Shown: positions 1 through 12,060, counted from the first letter of the stretch. The stretch is DNA of 64,000 nt from Paracyclopina nana (GCA_019096065.1 JAGUCH010000002.1:4414501-4478500), one strand, 5' to 3'. Numbers and translations are program-made. The notes: a model not told the origin generated them from the letters alone.

Positions 1-43
1 TTTCTGGAAAACTATACACGTCGAGGAGAGCAAGATCATCTCG

Positions 44-79
44 TTTATTTTATCACAGGAGGAGAAGAAAAGTTTTATT
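44..79 (-). terminator. Candidate poly(A) signals for the zinc-finger isoform of the BTB gene
   Basis: Two AATAAA hexamers read on the minus strand, at 74-79 and 44-49. They lie about 117 and 147 nt beyond the stop codon of the zinc-finger cassette at 196-198. They are the first such signals after that stop and fit a normal 3' end. Actual cleavage has not been seen. Confidence 0.45.
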
Positions 80-195
80 TACATTTTTCACCAGGAAAAA
101 ATTAATTTGTTGTACGAGTGCGTCATGCTTCGGGGTGCTACGTTGATATCGATAAGCGGTTACATAAGAAGGTGCGATTATCAAGGGAAATGCTT

Positions 196-892
196 CTAAT
201 TTTTCCTCCCATTCATGGCTGAAGTCATTGCGGGCTGGCTGTTTGAGCCTGGTGGCACGACCTCGACGAGGCTGTTGAGGTCACTCGTCGAAAATTTGGG
301 GTTGTGCTTTCCCCTGATGTGGTCCTTCAAAGTGTCTTTCCTCGAATACAAAAATCCACAAATTTTGCATTTGAACTTGACCTGCAAAATTAGCATATTG
401 ATTTGAGCGCCAGGCTTCCATGAAGGACTTGAGTCAATCTCGGTGCAAACCAAACTCACCAAGGTCAAGCCAAGTTAGTGAGAAATCCGGAAGAGTCACT
501 CTGAAAAGCTGTCAGAATCATATAGCATACACTCAAGGGGAACCGCAAAGAAAATCCACTCAATGTTGTGTGAAGCTGCACACTCAATGGTACCTGGCTG
601 TGCACATATTTATGATTAGTTCGATTGGAAACGAATTTCTGGCATATGTTGCAGAATCCAGCGCTGGTGCCGTGAGTCGTGCTAGACGGAGGCCCCAAGG
701 GTGATCCAGCTCGGTAAAATGATGACTTCTCGTCCAAGTTGTTGTTCAATTTCGAGTTGACTGCGGCCGCATTGAGCAAAATTTGCTCCAAAGCATCCAC
801 TCCGCCAGGATTTAATTGGCTTTGAGATAAGCTTCGACGACGCTTTTTCTTTGAGGCTCCGAAGCTTTCTAATAAGAATTCTCGGCTAACAA
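196..892 (-). CDS. Alternative 3' cassette C: C2H2 zinc-finger pair
   Basis: Two exons, 594-892 and 196-381. The first acceptor (CTTTACAG) accepts the phase-1 common donor and begins VVSREFLLESFGASKKKRRR, a basic stretch that could be a nuclear localisation signal. Finger 1 is FCNICQKFVSNRTNH..H, with only nine residues between the second Cys and the first His instead of the usual twelve. The intron lies between the fingers (donor CAG|GTACC, acceptor TTTTGCAG). Finger 2 is CKICGFLYSRKDTLKDHIRGKH, with classical spacing. The cassette ends 37 residues later with TAG at 196-198. Paired C2H2 fingers at the C terminus are typical of insect BTB-ZF factors. Specificity cannot be read from the sequence. 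Confidence 0.85.
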
Positions 893-3800
893 CTGTAAAG
901 CAAAAATGGCGCATGAAAGTGTGCCAATCAAACCAATTCCTGACGGCTGATATTCATAAAATATGAATTGGCTCTCTTGAATTCATGAATGTCACTGAAC
1001 GCATGAAAAAATATGATAGGTTTTATTAGGGAAAAAATAAATATGAACAAAAAATCGAGGGAAGAAGGCGGGGAAAGAAATCACAGCCTAATTCAGAGAA
1101 TTGTGATCACAACAGTTAAAGAGCTCACAATTCTCCGAACCAGGCTGTGCAGAGAAGAGAAAATCTAGTTGTATAAATCAAAGAAAACTCGAAAAAAGAG
1201 AGTATAATTGTATATGCGTAAAAACTAGGAATGAACCGAAAGGTGGGAAAGTAATTGACTTGAATTGGTCCTTGTAGGCGCCTCCGGTGCATGCATTTTA
1301 AGCGACAATTTTCACGTCGTTTCATCGAAAAGTTTTCAGCATTGGCGAAGTGAATGCAACCCTTCAAAAACGGCCGAGCATTTAGCTACGACAAACAATG
1401 CATCAAACTTCAATTGTCGCTGAAAAAGCACGGGTAACGGGGGCTCGCAAGAAACGTTTTACTTTTGTCTCTCTTTGACTAGCCTTCTTTTTCAATCTTC
1501 AGTGAAATATCTAAAGTATACAGTAATCGTATGGCATAAATACACTCAGGAGTTTTTCAGGGTGGGTGGCGTGGTTAAAAAGCAAAACGGCAAACACACA
1601 AAAAAGCAAACTCACAAAAATCGTTTTGGAAAAAGCATGCAGCAAATTGGAATTTTGTACTCTTCACGTAAAAATCCTACGAATTTTAGTCCTCACTTAT
1701 ATACACTTGTCTCGATAAATACGTTTTGTTATGTACATGAATTCTTTATATGCGATAGTGCGCGCGCGCGCAAAGATCCATATCCTTGAAATATTGAAAG
1801 ATACGGCGCGATTCTTTAGCGGGCGGTCGCGACGGCTCACGAAAATCGTTCTTTTTTAAGTTGGAGGTGGTGACTATGAAAAATGACTAAAATTCAGTGA
1901 AATTTAAATTATAATCAAGCCGAGTCTTCTCGGCCTGAATCCTCATTTTCTTCTGGACTAGCTGGTTCGGTTTCACGGTGGTTTATGACTAAAACACGCT
2001 CATCTTCTTCGTCAATATCAACATCTTCGTCAATGTCATCATCATCTGGAGCAGGTTCTGATATCGGCAAGGCTGGACGAATCTACAAAAGAAGGGGAAA
2101 AAGTTGTTTTAGCAATCTGAAACCAGCCATTCATTTAGGTTTTTTCTCATACTTACAATCATGGTTTCGGGCTTGCTGCCTTCTTCATCTGAATGTGCTT
2201 CAACTCCGTTGCTATTTTTGGAGCCATTTTTACTGCTCAATTCCTCAACGACTTTGACCTGGTGGTGGTGATGTTGCTGCAACATCTTTTTTTGCAAATT
2301 CACCAAAGAGGCTAAATTGTTGTTGTTGTTGTTATTGTTGTTGTTGGTTGGAGCCTTGAATATCTGAAAATGTATGGTTTAGATTAATTTAAAGAAGAGT
2401 TGCTTTTTCATTTGTCTGCTCACCTTTCTAGCTTCGGCTTCTGAATGTCCAGGTAAGTGTGGGAAAAGACCATCTTTTGTCAAGTGGGTTTTCTTCTTCA
2501 ACTGCTTGTAAACACCCAAGTCTGCAAAATGCTGCACATTCGTTGGCACCTTTGTCAAGGCCTACAAAAAAGGAAAGCACAGGGTTAAACAGAATCAGAA
2601 TTTGACCACACAATTTGCTTACATTCTTCATTACCTGGGCCTGATTTTGCTTCTTGATCTCTGCGTAAATCCCTCGTTTCCTTGCAGTTTTATATAGCTT
2701 CCATTTCGACACCTGAAAAGGAAAGAAAAAACGATACTTTACTTATTCCAAGCATTTTTAAGAATTGTACCCTTCCAACAGCCTAGCGTTAAACATTGAA
2801 CTAAAAAATCGCAAAGAGTGATGAAAATTCACTTACGGAGAAAAAGTCGGCAGCTTTGCGAAATCCCATCTGTCTGGTTTGAATCATTTCAATGGCATGC
2901 TCGAATGCTTCTTCTTCGCTCATTTTCGTGCGATCTATGGAAATCCTCTGGAATTCAAAACCCGTCTTTTCGTCGCCTGTAAATTCGAAAGCAAAAGGGA
3001 AGAGGAAATTAGCAAAAGTGCAAAAACTCAAGAGAACGAGGGGAGAAAAAAACAGTATCAAATCAAGGCCAAACAATAATGTGAATTAAATCAAAATTTT
3101 ATCACTAGAGCTTCAGCTTTGAGAAACAGTGGAAAATTCAAATTAGTGTAGAAGTCAAAGAAGAAGAACAGAATTGAGGAATAATTAGTGAGTAAGTGAA
3201 AAGAATGTGTGAAATCCTGACAGTAAGAATTAGTGTCATGTCCAATTATCTTCAAACTATGTGAGGCATGAAGAGCAAAACAAGGCAAAAAATAGTACTT
3301 TCCATTACCTTTCCTTACGAAGACACTTTCCATCACCTAGAGCATTCTCAATGAAAAATACAATTTATACACTCCTATGATTCACCACCACCAAAGTATG
3401 ACATCAAAATGACAGCATAGCTGCACCTGGAGTAAGAAGCAAAAAGTGGCTTTTTGTTGTCAACAAAGCGTTTATTTATGGATCACGACACGGTAACACT
3501 TTAAAGTTTGGTGTATGTACACAATACTGGTTTAATAATGCCGAAAATCTTTGGAAGCAGCTTCTTCTGGAGGATCATTGCACACACATTCTTACAAATA
3601 ATGCCCAAAATACTATATTTCCATTGCACAATCATTCACGGAGGGAAGCATTTGTTTACTTTAGTAAAATTGTCTGAGCACCTTAGGTCGATCAGCTTTG
3701 TTTTTATGGAAGAAGTTTGTTGTTCTGCTGCAGCATCAGCTGATATCAGCTGATTTCTTGCAATCAAAGGAGAACTGAATTTCTTTAAGCAGTGCTGATG

Positions 3801-6800
3801 TATTGGTGCTAATATCATGATTTTTAAGGTAGAGATCACTAGTTACTAAGCTGATTGGGGTCTGCGAACAGACCACGCGCTGCTGTTCTTGTTTTTGCGT
3901 CAGCTGAGTGACAACAAACAGCTGACAGCCTCTGCTATTTACAGCAATAATAATATACTGAGCTTTCGTTTCTTTAGGTAATGCCTTTTTGTTCTTCTTT
4001 AGTTTATAATAATGCCCTAACAAGTGCAGTTTGTTGTAATAATGTAGTAGGATGTATCGTCAAGTTAAGTAAAAGGAAGGAGGAACTGAGACCATATTTC
4101 GCTATCTTTTTCCCAACAAAAAAAGGATTAAAGCAATCACTGAGCGGCTGAGATTTCTTCATGTTGATTCTGTTTGCTAAGTGTATTCTTGTTGTCATCC
4201 TCCTCGACGTGGTCATCAGAGGCCTTACCCCTGGTAGTGGCTTCAATCAAAATGTCCTGGACTGCCTTCTCCTTCTCAGCCAGAATGTCTGCAGTTGCCT
4301 CATAGTCACCTGACATCAGCTGGTGCTGGTCACCTGTTGTGACAGCAGCTGAGGCAAAGAAAGGCATCAGCAGCTTGGCCTGTTCTGGCCCCATGTGCTT
4401 CTCAAGCTCCTTCAGCCTCTCAGAGTGGTCCAGCAGGGCTTGCCTAGACTGCATTTGTTGCACGACATCCTTCACCCTGCCCTCGCCAAAGGTCAAGCCG
4501 GTCATGGCAGCCATAAAGGGGTTGCCAGGTGGAGCATCTCCAAAGGGGTCGGATTTCTTGGAAGAGCCAGAGCTGGAGCCACTGCCATGCTTGGTCTTCT
4601 TTTCTGCCATTTTCTCCTTGGGCGTGGATCTGGAGTTGCCAATGGTGTTCAAGTTGTCATTGGCGGCTGGAGTGGTCTCTTTGAGCTTGTCCAGTTTCAA
4701 GCTCTTGCCATATTTGCCTCTGACATACATAAGAAGGGAATTGTAGGGAATCCCATAGACTCTTGAAGCTTGTGAGGTTGTCATCCTTCGGTTCCAAACA
4801 TTCTCCAGAGCCTTGGTGAGTTCATCATTGGTCCAGGATCTGGGTGGACCTCCCCTGGGGGCTGAGTGTTGGCCCTTGGAATTTCTTTGCTGAGGTGGGG
4901 TGTTGCCAGAGCCTGCTAAAGGGCAGAGAGCTGGTTAGATCTAATCGAATATTTACCTGTTTGGCGGGATATGTGGGCCGATACTGTTTGTGATTTCTTC
5001 AGCTGCGAACTCCTTTTTAGGATGACCATTCAATTTATTATGATCTTGGGCATATAGATTTCAAATGACAATAAAAAAAAACAGAACTGAGAAGGCAAAT
5101 GAAATTATGATGAGCTCTACCACAGAGCTCATGATGATTGGTAAAAATAAATATATAACTTAAACAGAACCGAGAAGAACGAACCATGTAATTTGCAACA
5201 GTAGGACGAAGGCTTGACCATATAGAGGCGTATTTTTATCGCAACTGCGTAGAATCGAGCCGCCAACTAATGAGTCTACAAAGAGTTATGTAGCCGCTTT
5301 AAGCTTGCACTGTAGAAAGCAACGCTTGATTGCAAGAAGAAGGTACATAATAAACGCTAATAAAAGTGGCTGTTAATGAGGACAGAAGAGCAGTAGCACT
5401 TGATTTTTAACATGCAAAACGTATGACATTATGAGGCAGTGTCATGTCAAAGAAATGTCATTAAGAGCCAGCTACTTTCCCCCTAGACTGAGCAATATTG
5501 TAGGCCATAATGACAATAAACCATGTGATTGTTGTCTCACTCATGACAGCTTTACTTCCAGTAATAATAATACTATCACCATTATTAGCAGAAGCACCGT
5601 TGGTCTTGGCTAAAAACACCCTTGACATATTTGCATGGAGCAACTTTTTACGTTCATCAATCCTAGGCTTCTTTTCGCAACAAACTTAACCAGAGCTCCC
5701 ACAATAACATGTTTTGCTGCCACAATTTTAAATAAAGCCTAGTCATCTGGCCGCGGAAGTTTCTTAATTAAAATTGGAAAAAGGTGCGTGAAAGTAGGCA
5801 AATTACAGCCCTAAAATTGTCAAGTTGAGCTGCTGCTGTCTGCAGCATGTTTTTCACCAGAATGTGAAATCTTATTGTCGCGTGTATGCCGCCACATTTT
5901 GCCGCAAAACTAGCTCTTTTTTATCCCCAGTGCAGTGGAAATTTACATGTTCATGACACGAAGAAGCGAGGCTAAACTTTTCATATATGAATGCTGTTAA
6001 TCTCTCTCATGGTGACTGAGTGTAAAACTATATGGCATGGCAAAATTTGCACGCATTCTGCCATACACTTCTAGTGTGGTGACAAAAAATACACACACAC
6101 ATGTTCTAGCATTGCTGCATGGTACCCTGAAAATTAGAAAGCCCAATAGAAAGCTCAGATTAATTGGAAATGATTGCTGGTCAACCACAAATAAGCAAAG
6201 AAGGGGCTGGCAAATTGAAAGATTGAATATTTCATGGTAATTGATCTGTTGATCACCTGGTGGTACACTCAATCACCAAAAAAGGCATTCACTAATTTGT
6301 CATGCCATACGACCCCTTAATTACGATTAAATATGGAAGCCATGTATCCAGCATATTTATTGGTGCAGCATGTATAGTCTCAAAATCCCGCTAATTACTG
6401 TTTGTTCCTTTTGATGACAATATTTTATGGCATGATGACTAAAATGGCCCCCCAATGTCAATCATGAAAAAAGTTCGGCAGAAAAGTGTCAGAAAAAGTG
6501 GTAGTGCGGCTGAAAAGCTCAATTTCGCCAGCCAAAGTTGTCATGCAACACATGAAGTCATATCGTCCTATTTGCATTTAATTTTCTCGGTTGCTCCTGC
6601 TACTCTGTCATAAAAAGGGCTTGCATGATTATTGAATTTTCACGATTGGCTTTTCCCATAGCATACTAGCTACCTCTTCTTTTACGAGGAGTACAAGTTC
6701 TCCGGCTTTCATGCATTGTTGGCATGCTCGGCCATCAATTCAACATTTCGTCGTGAATTTCCAAGGCTGAGAAGACCAAATCCACACAACAACAGAATAG

Positions 6801-8600
6801 ATGTGCACACTTGAGCATTAAAGACCTTTTTCTCCAAACCACCACCACTAGCTAATAAAAGCGAGTCTTTAATGCAGGTTCGAGTGTAGCACGAGAAAGA
6901 AGGCAAAAAAAGAAACAGAGGGGAAAATCATAATGATGAATAGTGAAAGAAGGAAAATCAACGCACCCAAGTTATAATAAAATGTGGCATCATCAAAAAG
7001 CAATTCGAGTGTTAAGTAGAGAAATACAAACACTATCAAACGCACACAATCACCAAACATGTGCACAAATTGGACCATTTTTCGACGCTCTCCACAGTAG
7101 GATCAGAAGGCGGTTGTAAGCCTTCTGTGGAAAATCATCGCGTGTGTGAGCGTCAAAAAATACGACAGACAGGCGGCCCTGAAAAGGCAGGATCAACTCA
7201 CCATTGAAGGCATTTGTTCCAGTGCTAGGCGTGGAAGTTGGTCTTCCTACGCTCGCTGAGCTAGTCAAGGGGTGGTGGGGTGCCAAATGGGGGGCTCCGT
7301 TCACTCCATGGTGCACACCGAGGGGGTGGCCGTGGGGGTGAGACAAATGAGGTAGGCCCATACCCCTGGCCATATAGTTCAAGGCCTGCAAGAAGTGCAT
7401 GGTAGGAATGTGTCAAAAAAAGGAGCTAGGCGGCCAACTCTTACCTGCAAGGCCTCCACGCGAGCTTCGTGCTCCTGTTGGTGCAATCCATTGCCATGGA
7501 AAGCGGACAGAAAGTGATCACTGCTGGCGGGACGGGGCTTGTGGTCATCAATGGACGGATGCGCAGATGACCCGCGCATTACATGATCAGCTGTGCTGCT
7601 CGCCTCCGAGAGATTGTCGGAAATCCCGTGCCTTCCATCCTCAAGCAAAGATTCGGTTTTAACCTACAAAATGCCACTTAAGAATGTGCTTTAAGTATAG
7701 CTGCTTCATAAATGCCTTACAAGGTTGATAGCGGGAGATGAGGAGGCCCTCTTCATGCTCAGATTCTCGGGGGTGACGTCATCCAAGTGGGAGGGGCTCT
7801 TGCGGAAAGGGGGCGAGTCCACTTTCGTAAGGTCCAGGGAGGCGTTGCCGATGGAGTCTCCGCTCCTGCGCCTCGGGCGTGCTTGCTTCCTCCTCGGGCC
7901 CGACCCGGCCGGGCCGGGACTGGCGCGCGCGCTAGCCGAGCTGCTGGCCGCGCTGCTGCGCTCCTCAGCTGATCGCCGCGCGTCCGGGTCATGCGTGGTC
8001 AGCGACATGGGGCTGGACTGGTCGAGCAGGGCGACCTTTGCGTGCGGGGGCCCGTCGTCCGAGGGCGCGTAGCGGGCGGGGCTGGGGCTGTAGTGGAGCG
8101 GGCGGGTACCCTGGCCCGAGGCGGGCAACGGGCTGTTGTGGCGCGAGCTGGAGCGCGAGTGCGCCAAATTGGGCGGGAGGCTCTGGTCCGAGCTGGTTAA
8201 GCCGCGCACTTTGAGGCTCTCGGCTGCCTTGATGAGCGAGGTGAGCTGGGCCTCGGGCACGCTCGTTTCGCCCTTGTACATGAAGTCGACGATGCATTGG
8301 ACCTCCCACCCGCGCACGTCCTTCAACACGATGATGGGGTGCTTGCAGGGGTTGTCGGTGAAGATCTTCTGGAAGTAGGGGCTGCAAAGAGGAGGAGGCC
8401 GTTGTCGTTGCAGTCTCTACGCTCGGAGCAGAGATTTCAACTTACCTGCACGCTGAGAGCACCACTTTGTGGGCCCGGATGGACGTGTCTTCGCAAACGA
8501 GCGTGCAGTCGACGAGCGACTCGTTTTGCAGGAGCGAGTCGAAAGCATTGAGCACATGGCTCTGATGGTTGTTCCACCGGAGCGAGTAGTGTTGACTCAT
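196..8600 (-). CDS. BTB/POZ transcription factor gene with three alternative DNA-binding 3' cassettes
   Basis: This is the gene-level entry. The common coding exons are 8446-8600, 7721-8381, 7445-7663 and 7202-7385, giving 406 codons plus one base. They encode a TTK-type BTB domain at about residues 1-115 (start MSQHYSLRWNNHQSH, then VDCTLVCEDTSIRAHK and SPYFQKIFTDNPCKHP), followed by a long Ser/Pro/Arg- and His-rich linker. The shared donor after NAFN is phase 1. Three downstream acceptors restore that phase: 4915 (Psq, predicted 665 aa), 2976 (second Psq-like module, 649 aa) and 892 (two C2H2 fingers, 567 aa). Insect relatives with swapped 3' ends include lola, broad and mod(mdg4). The specific orthologue is unclear; ribbon-like or another BTB-Psq gene is possible. 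The protein is presumably a nuclear, dimerising DNA-binding regulator. The architecture is read from the sequence; isoform use is inferred. Confidence 0.9.
893..1914. other. Non-coding spacer between cassettes C and B
   Basis: No exon is supported here. The stretch is AT-rich and contains an alternating G/C run (about 1758-1772, potential Z-DNA). It must contain the 3' UTR of cassette B just below its stop at 1915 and the intron leading into cassette C. Confidence 0.5.
1915..2976 (-). CDS. Alternative 3' cassette B: second Psq-like helix-turn-helix module with acidic tail
   Basis: Five exons: 2837-2976, 2635-2712, 2424-2561, 2157-2363 and 1915-2082. The first acceptor at 2976 restores the phase left by the common exons, giving FNGDEKTGFEF at the joint. 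Residues MSEEEAFEHAIEMIQT, RQMGFRKAADFFSVSKW and KLYKTARKRGIY form a Psq/HTH-like unit split by an intron. Then come a Lys-rich segment (YKQLKKKTHLTKDG), a poly-Asn run encoded by a (GTT)n tract at 2321-2345, a His run, and a strongly acidic C terminus (DDDDIDEDVDIDEEDE) before TGA at 1915-1917. The acidic tail could act in activation or protein contact, which is inference. I do not recognise an exact homologue. Confidence 0.8.
2977..4136. other. Non-coding spacer between cassettes B and A
   Basis: No supported exon. It contains the 3' UTR of cassette A below its TGA at 4137 and intron sequence leading to cassette B. Short ORFs here lack splice or codon support. Confidence 0.45.
4137..4915 (-). 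CDS. Alternative 3' cassette A: Psq helix-turn-helix terminal exon
   Basis: A single terminal exon, acceptor at 4915 (or 4912), stop TGA at 4137-4139. It encodes a clear pipsqueak-type motif: PRSWTNDELTKALENVWNRR, then MTTSQASRVYGIPYNSLLMY and VRGKYGKSLKLDKLKE. The Psq motif is a helix-turn-helix DNA-binding fold found with BTB domains in insect factors. Downstream is a Ser/Lys/Gly-rich linker, then Gln/Glu-rich helical sequence (VVQQMQSRQALLDHSERLKE) that could be coiled. The acceptor is a TAGCAG tandem, so an Ala-Gly versus Gly start differing by one residue is possible. In the spliced product Psq begins near residue 430 of 665. Confidence 0.88.
4916..7201. other. 2.3-kb intron before cassette A
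   Basis: Intron between the common donor at 7202 and the cassette A acceptor. I see no phase-compatible coding exon with good splice sites in it. Retaining the intron would add about 50 residues before a stop at 7050, so a short read-through isoform is formally possible. A CA repeat sits near 6092. Confidence 0.5.
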
Positions 8601-8637
8601 GTTCTTGTCGGGACGCTTACAGCGGGTTAATCCTCAT
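7202..8637 (-). CDS. Common 5' exons of the BTB gene (BTB domain and linker)
   Basis: The translation start ATG at 8598-8600 is chosen because it begins the canonical BTB N terminus and follows a splice acceptor at 8638 (CATTGCAG). Exon joints are AG|C (8446 to 8381), CTT|GTT (7721 to 7663) and CAG|GCC (7445 to 7385). The second exon, 7721-8381, is strikingly GC- and CpG-rich compared with its surroundings and encodes the Ser/Arg/Pro linker (for example PRRKQARPRRRSGD, a likely nuclear signal). Exon 7202-7385 is His/Pro-rich (HLSHPHGHPLGVHHG). The 5' UTR must come from at least one upstream exon, since 8637 directly follows an acceptor. Confidence 0.9.
8617..8637 (-). promoter_or_regulatory. 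Upstream ORF in the BTB gene 5' leader
   Basis: Immediately after the acceptor at 8638 the leader reads ATG and six sense codons (MRINPL), then TAA, 16 nt before the main ATG. Such a short uORF is present in every transcript that uses this exon and could lower translation of the main frame. The reading is direct; the effect is inference. Confidence 0.4.
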
Positions 8638-10406
8638 CTGCAATGAATGTATCGGATGATATGGTTACTCCACGGCGGCAAGGTAAACCGAACTAAGTGA
8701 AAGCTCTGTTATTTCTTCTGGCGCTTAAGGCAATTTTTTTATAGGGACGCGTGTACGTTCGGGCCCGAGTCATGTCACGTAGTTACTCCTAAAGCAGAAG
8801 AGAGAGGCGATAGTACTTTGCATAACAGCAGATGAGCTCGCCCTCCTCGTTTCGGCGTATTCAGTGGGTGGGCACACATTGTTGTTGGAAAAATAAATTG
8901 CAACAAAAGTCTGCTCTCGTTTTCGCACACACTCTGATTTCTCTCGGCCCATTGCAGGCACTACGGATGATAATGATGATTAAGGCCGCGGTCATGTGCC
9001 CATCAATTATGTCATGTATGACACCAACACCTTCGTGTCTTGTCCACGCGCTCATCGTCATCTCGCTAAATTCCGACTTGAAAGATTTTGTCAGGCCAAA
9101 GAAATTGGCGGCATTTGTCAACTTCATAACGCGAAAAAATGACCATTACTACCCAGAGGCATTCCGAATCTACCCCGTTCAAAAAATTATGAAGTGCGGA
9201 AAATATAAATATAGTTTTCGCAAATACACCTGCTTGCCGCAATGAAGCGTCAAAATGGTCATTTAGTACGGCTTTTATCGTCATTTCTCCCCAAGACTTC
9301 TTTTCAGCAGTCGGCCTTTTTGCAGCTCATCAGAAGTGACAGATGATCTGGGCCGCATTGTTGTTGTAATTTGGGCCATGGAATGCTTTTCACTTACAAA
9401 GACAACAGAAGCAGATGATTAGGCCCCACAAATAATGACTTTTGCACGCTTACAAATGAAGTGGGCGGATTTGACTTTTGCTGGAAGAATTTTTCGTCTG
9501 TCAAATGATCACACCTTCCAACTACAACTGCCCCACACTACGCGCAGTTGTAGTACTACAACTGCTATGGCCAATCTGTTTTCGCGGAAAAAAATCACTA
9601 GCTCTACTTTTTTGGGGCAGAAAAAAACAACACTCGCACGCAGAGCTCGCTCAAGTTCATGATGCGCAAGTCTTACCCGGAATCTTGCTCAAGGAATTTC
9701 TGCTGCTTTCACAAAAGAAAGAGGTAAATAACATGTTAAAAAGACGCTAATTACCTCCGCCGACGAAACCCGAGACGAACAGGTTAAATTAAGCGTTGTT
9801 GGTGAGTATGAGGCAACGCTGTCGTCCATGTAATCCACTTATTTGCAAAAGCCCAAGAAGAATCTTGCGATTTTTGTGTGGGAAATCTGCTTTCTCTTTG
9901 ACTTTATGGTAAAGAATAATGGGGCAATTTAAGTTTTGCACTTGCAAAGAGAATTCCTTGCATTGAAAACGTATTGCTTTCCCTCGTTGAGTGACAGTCT
10001 TTTTATCTCTGACAATGCTCGGATTTTTTCTGCCGGACTGAAAGAAAATCCGGCCACTGTGCACACACCTCACATTCAAGCTTCATTTACCAGAAGCAGC
10101 AGCTCGATTTCACACCACCACCACTACCCTCGAATAAGTGAAAAATACATCGTTGGACGACAACTGCCCCAAAAGTCAAAGCTGCGATATTTGCTGAAAG
10201 CCAGCTTGTTTAAAGCCTGCTAATGAGCTTTTGTTTGATTTCAATCTCTCTGCCTCATCAAGTTTCGCCCAAAGACGATTTTTCACGCCGCAGCAGCTGA
10301 TAATAATAACAATAATAGTTGAACACAACTCACCCAATTTTTTGGCGACAACGTTGTTCAATCCCCGAGAGTTGCACCCTTAATGGCTCGCGTTACTCGA
10401 GCTCAC

Positions 10407-10490
10407 CTGATCGTACCAACAGCAGTAGTAGGAATGCGCGAACCGCAAGTCGCGCCGCGATTTGCCGATACGAGGTAAATGACGCACGTG
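10407..10490 (-). other. Candidate alternative 5' UTR exon of the BTB gene
   Basis: On the minus strand a strong donor (GATCAG|GTGAGC) ends at 10407. The sequence just upstream (about 10410-10490) is CpG-rich and promoter-like. It could splice to the acceptor at 8638. The 5' limit is a guess and no TATA box was identified. Evidence is only donor quality and composition. Confidence 0.3.
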
Positions 10491-12040
10491 TTACTCCCAT
10501 GGGAAAAGACAACGACAAAACCACGAGATCTCCTCTAGCTTAGCTCGGGACGTGAAAAATGACGTCGACTCAAAATCCCCGATTTGCATCTAACCTGATT
10601 GTCCATAGTTCGCATTCTTGAGAAAAGCAATTTTGGCCCGATTTTCCCGCTAATCCAAGTGAAACTATTTTCCTTGGAATTCGTGAGCACCGCCGCCGCA
10701 TTGATAAGCGCTGCTAAGAAGTCGAATCAAATCCCACGCCCCCATTTCATATGGAACAAGTTCAACGAACCATGTGGTTGAAGAAACCCGGGAGGATTTT
10801 GACAGTTATGAGCAATCGTTGTGACCGCGCCGGTCATATAACTCATGGCGTCCTTTTCGCGCGTGCGCGCGCGCCTAACGAGCCAGCATACAGGTCAAAC
10901 GTGTGCGCGCGCCAGCAGCATTCATGGTTTCCTTGCGAGCCAAGAATTTTACGAGGGCCCGTTGAACTGCTCAGAGCCATTAACTGATCAATGTCATAAA
11001 CCCAACCATGATCACAATAAAATGAGCTGACCGGCGTGGTAGCTGCTGCTGCGCTGCCCCCTATGCCAAGGGATTAATTTCGAGACGAGCTGTTGCTGGC
11101 CATGACAATCCGCTAAGAAATTCACCTGCTCTGCGACTTTGAATAAAACGACTGAATTTGTCGTTGGGAAATGGCAAAAGTATTGCACGACTCGGTTTTT
11201 GTTGTTGATAGGAGTATTCATGTTGAAAATACGGGAGCTGTCATGGAGTGTAAAAGTTGGATATTAGTGATCGCATGCATGCTCCAGTTTGGACTTGCTT
11301 TCTAGCTGTTATGATCTAGAAAAAGTCTTCTTGGTCCTCCAAGCGAGCACGCGGTGGAATTGAAGACCAGTACCACAAAATGCCTGTCCTCCTCTATGCA
11401 TCTTGACATGCGACTACTGTTTTATGATTGCTATACCATTATACCGCATTCACTCACACTCACAAAAGTGGCCAAACGCATGGTAGACGCGCTGAAGTTG
11501 GAGTTATATCTTACATTAAACCCACATCATTCTTATTGCGCGACACACGCCAACTTTCGCATTGGAGATCTTTGCAAAAAATGAATGCCACAATTTTCTG
11601 AACTTATCTATTATTCGTGATTACCAAGCTTCTGGCTGGTGTGAATATAAGAAGCTTTATGTCTAAATGCCCTCGTGGGCATTGTGTAGCACTCTAGTAT
11701 GGAAGTCCCATGGACAACAACAATATAGCAATGATGGCTTTCTAATCTATGACACTCACACACGCAAAGCTGGCCAAGATTTTTTGGTCTTAATTGGCCA
11801 AAAACACACCTGGAGCCATGAAATAGTTACTGGAGGTAGAAGAGGCTAATTTCAAGTTCTAGTTAGCTGCTCTCGCATTTCTGCATCTTGTCTACTTTTG
11901 CAAAAAGAAAAGATTTACTCGATTTCCAAGCAGAAAAACAGCCACTCATAACTCATCCTCTCTGCATTTCTGTTAATGAAGTTCACTTTTCCTCACTTTT
12001 GTTGTACTACTTTGGGGGCCAGGCAAAAAGTAAAAAATGT

Positions 12041-12060
12041 TGCTGCTGCTGCTGCTGCAG
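12041..12060. repeat. (TGC)n microsatellite
   Basis: An uninterrupted TGC/GCA trinucleotide run of about six units in non-coding DNA. Similar runs occur at 26541-26560 and 26679-26707. Confidence 0.8.

Noticed and set aside
4339..4746. 135-codon plus-strand ORF
   Set aside because: It lies antisense to the Psq cassette exon; the real frame is on the minus strand with a recognised domain.
7725..8387. Several ORFs on both strands across the CpG-rich region
   Set aside because: Few stops are expected in GC-rich DNA. All are shadows of the BTB exon 7721-8381.
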